A DNA stretch of 64,000 nt, taken from positions 79,684 through 143,683 of the forward strand of contig NZ_JACJTU010000023.1 in assembly GCF_014698835.1 (NCBI RefSeq). Reading direction: 5' to 3'. Both the position numbers and the translations under genes were made by a program. Positions 60,109 to 64,000 of this stretch are shown here, piece after piece; within the stretch, counting starts at the first letter, position 1; the number at the start of each line of letters is the position of its first letter. Source of the stretch: Nostoc paludosum FACHB-159. GTDB lineage: Bacteria > Cyanobacteriota > Cyanobacteriia > Cyanobacteriales > Nostocaceae. The notes under the pieces were generated by a model that was not told the origin of the DNA, searched no databases, and saw only the letters and a program-made list of their open reading frames with translations.

Positions 60109-61491
60109 TTAAATATTTACCTTCTTGATTTTCAAACTCTTGAGATATTCTTCTGGCTTTTCGGGGTCGAATTTGATGCCATCAAAAAACTCTTCGACAC
60201 CACGGGATGTATTTGTGGGAATGTCAGCAACAGCAATACCAGCTTCTTTAGCTGCTTCTTTCCAAATATCTTCGCGGTTGACTTTATTAATTAGTTCTTT
60301 AGCTTTAGCAGCATTATTGGCAACGTAATCTTTTGGTAAAAATCCCCAACGAACGTTTTCCACTATGAACCATAAATCGTGGCTCTTGTAGGGATAAGAA
60401 ACACTACCTTTTTCATCTTTCCAGTAGTAAGCTGCCATTGATTTATCATCAATTTTGCGACCATCACCCATGTCATATTTACCTTGGTATGGATCTGCAA
60501 GAATCTCAGGCGAGGAAAGATTAAAATAATTTCGTCCAGCAAGAATTTCAGCTGCTTCTTTGCGGTTGTCAAAATTATCTAACCATTGTTGGGCTTCCAT
60601 AATGCCTTTTAAAATTGCTTTAGTTGCCTTGGGGTTTTTATCAACCCAGTCGGCTCTCATGGCAACATATTCTTCAGGGTGATTCTTCCAAATTTCTGCT
60701 GTCAAGGCTGCTAAGTAGCCGATTTTGTCTTGAACAAGGCGATAAGGCCAGGGGTCACCTGTACTAAAGGCGTCCATCGTTCCTGTTTTCATGTTGGCAA
60801 CGGTTTGTGCTGCTGGTACTGTGAGCAATTTCACATCTGCATCTGGGTCTAAACCGCCTGCTGCTAACCAGTAGCGAATCCACAAATCTTGGTTAACGTG
60901 GGGAAAGGTGAAGGCTGCGGTGAAGGGTGTTGAAGATTTGAGTTCGGTGAAGAGGGATTTCGCGCTAGCCAATTGTAGGCTGATACCTTTGCCTTGGTGC
61001 TTGTTGGCGATCGCAATTCCATTTCCATGTGTGATTAATTGACATAATACATACATGGGGATTTTTTGATTGCCTTTGGTAATTAAACCTTCTGTAATTA
61101 AATGTGGCATTGGCATCTGCCATTGACCGCCATCAATACCACCACCGGCAGAACCAATTTCTACGTTATCTCTAGCCGCACCCCAAGAAGCTTGTTTAGA
61201 AAGGTCAACTTTAGTCATGCCATATTTGGCAAAAAAGCCTTTTTCTTTGGCAATAATTAAAGGAGCCGCTTCTACAATCGGAATATATCCTAGTTTGACT
61301 GTAGTAGTTTCTGGTGTTTGTTCGGGACTAATATTAGCAACTGACTGAGCATTTGGTTGTGCTTGAGTGCCTTCACCAGTCAGGTTTTCAGGTGGATTAC
61401 CCAAACAACCTTTGAGAAATACCGCACTCGCAGATGCTCCAGCTGTGAAGATGAATTTGCGCCGAGAAATTCCATTAAAAAATTCTGTCAT
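60109..61491 (-). CDS. cmpA: Bicarbonate-binding lipoprotein CmpA
   Basis: A 460-residue extracytoplasmic substrate-binding lipoprotein of the high-affinity bicarbonate transporter. A twin-arginine signal with lipobox is at the N terminus (SRRKFIFTAGASASAVFLKGC). A Pro/Gln-rich linker and the binding domain follow: KLGYIPIVEAAPLIIAKEKGFFAKYG, then GGGIDGGQWQMPMPHLITEG. Two features favour CmpA over nitrate-binding NrtA. The GGQWQMPMPHLITEG block is the CmpA form (NrtA has GAHILTPMPYLIT). HPEEY near residue 271-275 carries Glu where NrtA has Lys. It is the first gene of the cluster, with GGGGAT before the ATG and a long AT-rich upstream region. Confidence 0.92.
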   Translation of the reverse strand: MTEFFNGISRRKFIFTAGASASAVFLKGCLGNPPENLTGEGTQAQPNAQSVANISPEQTPETTTVKLGYIPIVEAAPLIIAKEKGFFAKYGMTKVDLSKQASWGAARDNVEIGSAGGGIDGGQWQMPMPHLITEGLITKGNQKIPMYVLCQLITHGNGIAIANKHQGKGISLQLASAKSLFTELKSSTPFTAAFTFPHVNQDLWIRYWLAAGGLDPDADVKLLTVPAAQTVANMKTGTMDAFSTGDPWPYRLVQDKIGYLAALTAEIWKNHPEEYVAMRADWVDKNPKATKAILKGIMEAQQWLDNFDNRKEAAEILAGRNYFNLSSPEILADPYQGKYDMGDGRKIDDKSMAAYYWKDEKGSVSYPYKSHDLWFIVENVRWGFLPKDYVANNAAKAKELINKVNREDIWKEAAKEAGIAVADIPTNTSRGVEEFFDGIKFDPEKPEEYLKSLKIKKVNI

Positions 61492-62078
61492 AATATCCCC
61501 TGGAATCTAAATTTTATTTTTATAGCCATCACAATTGAAGCAAGAACAATGTTATGTTTCTTGCAATTTAATGACCAATCAAGCTATATTTTGCAAGGCA
61601 AATACAGCCATTTTTCAATGGCTATTGCTACTGCCTAAAACAAAATTTCAATGAATTGATTAAATCTGCTCTGGTGTGACGCAGAAGTGTTATTCACCTG
61701 GTTGAAATAAGTTTACAGCCTTTGAAGGCAAATTAGTTAACTACTTATCGCCATTTATTAAATAAATATTAGATTGGAACTATAAGAAAAAGTTTATCTA
61801 TCTGTCTAGACTGTAGTAGTAATTCTTAATATATAAAGTCTGATTTATGAACACTATTATATTGAGACTATCGTTTACTTTTTTTTGTGATTATCAGGCA
61901 AAATCAATAAAAAAACGTGAATTTGATGTATGTGATTTTGACCTCACCCCCAGTCCCTCTCCTCCAAGACTTGTGTGTACACCGTAGCCTCGAACCAGAG
62001 GGAGGCTGGGTGGGTGAGGTTTGTCAAATGCACGTTAAAAAAGGTGCGTTGGCCTTTGGGATAACGCATCTTACTAAA
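61492..62078 (-). promoter_or_regulatory. cmpA upstream region with candidate LysR-type dyads
   Basis: AT-rich region upstream of cmpA. Two dyads stand out: AGCCAT / ATGGCT at 61606-61623, and ATTTATT-A-AATAAAT at 61753-61767. CmpR, the LysR-type activator of cmp genes, binds AT-rich T-N(11)-A sites, so the second is a candidate operator; this is inference. No cmpR gene is in the window. The left part (61910-62078) holds a repeat with CCTCACCC / GGGTGAGG ends. Confidence 0.4.
61938..62022. repeat. CCTCACCC / GGGTGAGG inverted repeat element
   Basis: The ends are GACCTCACCCCCAGTCCCTC and, complemented, AACCTCACCCACCCAGCCTC. The centre carries ACTTGTGTGTACACCGTAGC. This is a dispersed cyanobacterial palindromic element of about 85 bp. 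A frame drawn through it (61917-62114) is not a gene. Confidence 0.6.
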
Positions 62079-62207
62079 ACTGAATCGGCGTTGCATAAAT
62101 TCGGGATGAATTAAGATTTTTGACGAAGGCTAAAGGTAGATTCTTTGCGCCTTTGCGCCTTTGCGTGAGGTAAAAATCATCCCTAGATTCAGCAATGCCA
62201 CTGAATC
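62079..62207. mobile_element. GGCGTTGC-ended MITE with 8-bp target duplication
   Basis: A 113-bp element (62087-62199) with imperfect terminal inverted repeats: GGCGTTGCATAAATTCGGGA left and, complemented, GGCATTGCTGAATCTAGGGA right. It is flanked by a perfect direct duplication ACTGAATC at 62079-62086 and 62200-62207. The interior has TTTGCGCCTTTGCGCCTTTG. The intact target duplication shows transposition by a transposase supplied elsewhere. Related copy at 33081-33167. It ends 10 bp from the argJ stop codon. Confidence 0.88.
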
Positions 62208-62216
62208 TTGTATTCT

Positions 62217-63458
62217 TCAAGTCGTGTATTCTGCGTTAATCCTCACGTAGTCATAGCTCAAATCACAACCCCAAGCTTTACCCGTACCATGACCATTGCC
62301 AACGCTGACGGAAATTAATACTGTATCCTCTTCGAGATAAGCACCCTTAGCTGCTTGTTTCAAATAGGCGCTGGCTGCTGCACGATCGAATGGTAATGGT
62401 TGCCCATTTTCTAACATTAAGAAATTGCCTAACTTAATTTGCAGATTTTCTAGCTCAAAGGGCACACCTGCGCGTCCAGCGGCGGCGGCGATACGCCCCC
62501 AGTTAGGGTCACGTCCGAAGATTGCAGATTTAACTAAAGAAGAACCTGCGATGGTTTTGGCTATTTGTCTGGCTGAGAGTTCATCTTGGCCGCCAGTCAC
62601 TTCCACTTCTATGAGGCAGGTTGCACCTTCACCATCACGAGCGATCGCTTTGGCTAAATGCTGGCAAACTGCTGTTAACATTGCTTCTAATCTCTCTGAC
62701 TCTGCACCCACTTCCGTAATTGCTGGGGTGCGAGATTGACCGTTTGCCAGGGCAATTAAGCTGTCGTTAGTACTCGTGTCACCATCCACGGTAATGGAAT
62801 TAAAGCTTCTATCAGCTGCCCTAACTAACATTTGCTGCCAAAGGGCTGGCGAAACAGCTGCATCGCAAGTCACAAATGCCAACATGGTTGCCATGTTGGG
62901 GTGAATCATACCCGAACCTTTGGCAATACCGCCAATTCGCACGGGGCGATCGCCTATAGTTGTCTCTAAGGCAATGGATTTTGTGACTAAATCTGTAGTG
63001 ATAATCGCACCTGCGGCGGCATCTGAGCCTGTTTCTGATAGTGCTGCTACTAGCTTGGGAATCCCACTTCGCAAAGCATCCATCTTAATACGTTGACCAA
63101 TCACCCCAGTAGACGCCAACAACACCGATTCAGAAGGAATGTTCAGTGCTTGAGCTATTGCCATCCCAGATTCTAAGGCATCAATCCAGCCTTGATTTCC
63201 TGTAGCGGCATTTGCTTGTCCGGCATTGCAAAGGATAGCACGAGCGCTATGTTTAGCTTGCAAGCGTTGGCGACAATATTCCACACAAGCAGCTTTCACC
63301 TGGCTAGTGGTAAATACACCAGCTGCGATCGCTTCCACATCTGAATATATTAAAGCTAAATCCGGCAACCCCGAAGGCTTCAGCCCTGCGGTAATTCCCG
63401 CCGCTTGATACCCCCTTGGTGCTGTGATGCCACCTGTTATTTTTTGCCAATCTGCCAT
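62217..63458 (-). CDS. argJ: Bifunctional ornithine acetyltransferase / N-acetylglutamate synthase
   Basis: Cytoplasmic arginine-biosynthesis enzyme that moves acetyl from N-acetylornithine to glutamate (cyclic pathway) and may also use acetyl-CoA. The 413-residue precursor contains the autocleavage site in KGSGMIHPNMATMLAF, where the Thr of ATML becomes the N terminus of the beta chain and the nucleophile. Other blocks are GITAPRGYQAAGITAGLKPSG, NAGQANAATGNQG and FNSITVDGDTSTNDSLIALA. The start at 63458 (MADWQKITGG) with GGGGGAC upstream is preferred; the frame from 63590 runs through repeats. It is the upstream neighbour of the cmp cluster on the same strand, separated by about 725 bp. Confidence 0.95.
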   Translation of the reverse strand: MADWQKITGGITAPRGYQAAGITAGLKPSGLPDLALIYSDVEAIAAGVFTTSQVKAACVEYCRQRLQAKHSARAILCNAGQANAATGNQGWIDALESGMAIAQALNIPSESVLLASTGVIGQRIKMDALRSGIPKLVAALSETGSDAAAGAIITTDLVTKSIALETTIGDRPVRIGGIAKGSGMIHPNMATMLAFVTCDAAVSPALWQQMLVRAADRSFNSITVDGDTSTNDSLIALANGQSRTPAITEVGAESERLEAMLTAVCQHLAKAIARDGEGATCLIEVEVTGGQDELSARQIAKTIAGSSLVKSAIFGRDPNWGRIAAAAGRAGVPFELENLQIKLGNFLMLENGQPLPFDRAAASAYLKQAAKGAYLEEDTVLISVSVGNGHGTGKAWGCDLSYDYVRINAEYTT

Positions 63459-63738
63459 GATTGTCCCCCACAACCTGCTAAGTGCTGAGTGCGGAGTACG
63501 GAGTGTTGATTGTTGACGGTTGACGGTTGACTTAGGAGTTACGAATTGTGCCTTTTCTTTGCCCCTTATCTCCCCACTCCGTACAGACAAGGGTTAATTG
63601 CGTCTCTACCCACTCCCCACTCCCTACTCCCTAATTGCTTTTATTATGAGTTTATTTGCTGATGGCAATAAATAATAATGCACCACTTGGCCCTTAGCAT
63701 AATTATTTTTACGTTTCTTATGACGAAATTAAAATGCG

Positions 63739-63767
63739 AAAAAGGAGAGCTACTTAAGTCGCTCTCC
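63739..63767 (-). terminator. Intrinsic terminator after the small VDAP-ending ORF
   Basis: Stem GGAGAGC / GCTCTCC (63744-63750 and 63761-63767, 10-base loop) followed on the minus strand by five T residues. It lies 7 bp past the stop codon of the minus-strand ORF ending in WYVDAP, so that ORF or RNA is likely transcribed. Confidence 0.75.
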
Positions 63768-63773
63768 AGATCA

Positions 63774-64000
63774 TCAGGGTGCATCTACATACCAGAGCAT
63801 ACCATTTTTGGTATGAGGGTTGTCACCAGTTTTATTATGAAGATTCTGTAAAGAAGCACCGGGAAAATACTTAGGTAATGGGCATGGGGCATGGGGAGGT
63901 GTGGGAGGTGTGGGAGGTGTGGGAGGTGTGGGAGGTGTGGGAGGTGTGGGAGGTGTGGGAGGTGTGGGAGGTGTGGGAGGTGTGGGAGGTGTGGGAGGTG
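63774..64000 (-). CDS. Possible small protein ending GDNPHTKNGMLWYVDAP, 5' end beyond window
   Basis: The minus-strand frame is open from the window edge to TGA at 63774-63776. The last 35 codons look like real protein (YFPGASLQNLHNKTGDNPHT then KNGMLWYVDAP). Upstream the frame passes through the heptamer and GGGAGGTGT arrays, where it reads as Pro-Pro-Thr repeats. Whether the true start is near 63870 or outside the window cannot be told. The terminal VDAP plus terminator layout matches the three tandem elements at 10863-11251. Family and function unknown. Confidence 0.4.
   Translation of the reverse strand, partial: PPTPPTPPTPPTPPTPPTPPTPPTPPTPPTPPTPPHAPCPLPKYFPGASLQNLHNKTGDNPHTKNGMLWYVDAP
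63894..64000. repeat. GGGAGGTGT tandem array (9-bp unit), continues past the window
   Basis: About eleven or twelve perfect copies of the 9-bp unit GGGAGGTGT running off the window end, preceded by GGGCATGGGGCATGGGG. The 9-bp unit keeps reading frames open on the minus strand as (PPT)n. It resembles the CTCCCACAC array at 27292-27335. Confidence 0.9.

Noticed and set aside
51323..61491. Labelling the transporter as nitrate (nrtABCD)
   Set aside because: Binding-protein motifs (GGQWQMPMPHLITEG, HPEEY) are of the CmpA form, and the genes nirA and narB are absent while flv4-2 genes are present.
61917..62114. 65-codon plus-strand frame
   Set aside because: It lies entirely in a dispersed inverted repeat and reaches the MITE; the translation is repeat sequence.
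63894..64000. CRISPR array
   Set aside because: Units are 9 bp and contiguous with no spacers; the same applies to the arrays at 27150 and 40318.

Overview
The window is chromosomal DNA of a filamentous, probably heterocyst-forming cyanobacterium (Nostocales, Nostoc/Anabaena-like). Evidence is the frequent HIP1 octamer GCGATCGC, a kaiABC cluster with the short KaiA form, a TolC-type hgdD gene directly behind kaiC, bicarbonate-transport and flavodiiron genes, ycf20, lrtA-type hibernation factor, and intergenic spacers full of short tandem repeats and small palindromic elements typical of Nostoc genomes. No rRNA, tRNA, CRISPR array or transposase gene was recognised.

Layout. 0-16 kb: housekeeping and unassigned genes (thrC, murF, YegS-type lipid kinase, ExoD-like membrane protein, SDR reductase, PSII S4-domain protein, two GNAT acetyltransferases of which one is frameshifted) separated by repeat-rich spacers; a threefold tandem element lies at 10.86-11.25 kb. 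16-25 kb: hgdD and the clock operon kaiABC on the minus strand, divergent from a large hybrid histidine kinase. 25-42 kb: GT39 glycosyltransferase, Ycf20, glycerate 3-kinase, a TIR-coiled-coil-GUN4 fusion, an Uma2 nuclease, a PD-(D/E)XK-like protein, a SulP anion transporter, a divergent amino-acid ABC transporter pair (bgtB/bgtA-like), lipB, the ribosome hibernation factor, a PrxQ/Bcp peroxiredoxin and a NagX-like acyltransferase. 42.6-51 kb: two large adjacent plus-strand genes, a 1499-residue multidomain glycosyltransferase and a 1293-residue FG-GAP/VCBS/RTX surface protein. 51.3-61.5 kb: minus-strand cluster cmpA-cmpB-flv4-(sll0218-like)-flv2-cmpC-cmpD. 62.2-63.5 kb: argJ, then repeats to the edge.

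How the genes fit together. The most striking region is the inorganic-carbon cluster. The four subunits of an ABC bicarbonate importer (CmpABCD) are split by the complete flv4-2 photoprotection operon, so carbon uptake and electron-sink genes, both known to respond to low CO2, appear physically united. Glycerate 3-kinase (last step of the photorespiratory glycerate pathway) and a SulP anion transporter lie in the same window but are separate units. The second notable region is the glycosyltransferase/RTX pair, which looks like an enzyme with a dedicated Thr/Ser-rich, type-I-secreted substrate. The TolC homologue HgdD, 25 kb away, could be an exit channel, but no ABC exporter or adaptor is present here.

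The window also shows visible genome fluidity: a MITE with an intact 8-bp target duplication, two further MITE-like elements, intergenic repeats that have entered a reading frame (GT39 gene), a decayed GUN4 C terminus, and a coding remnant after the RTX gene.
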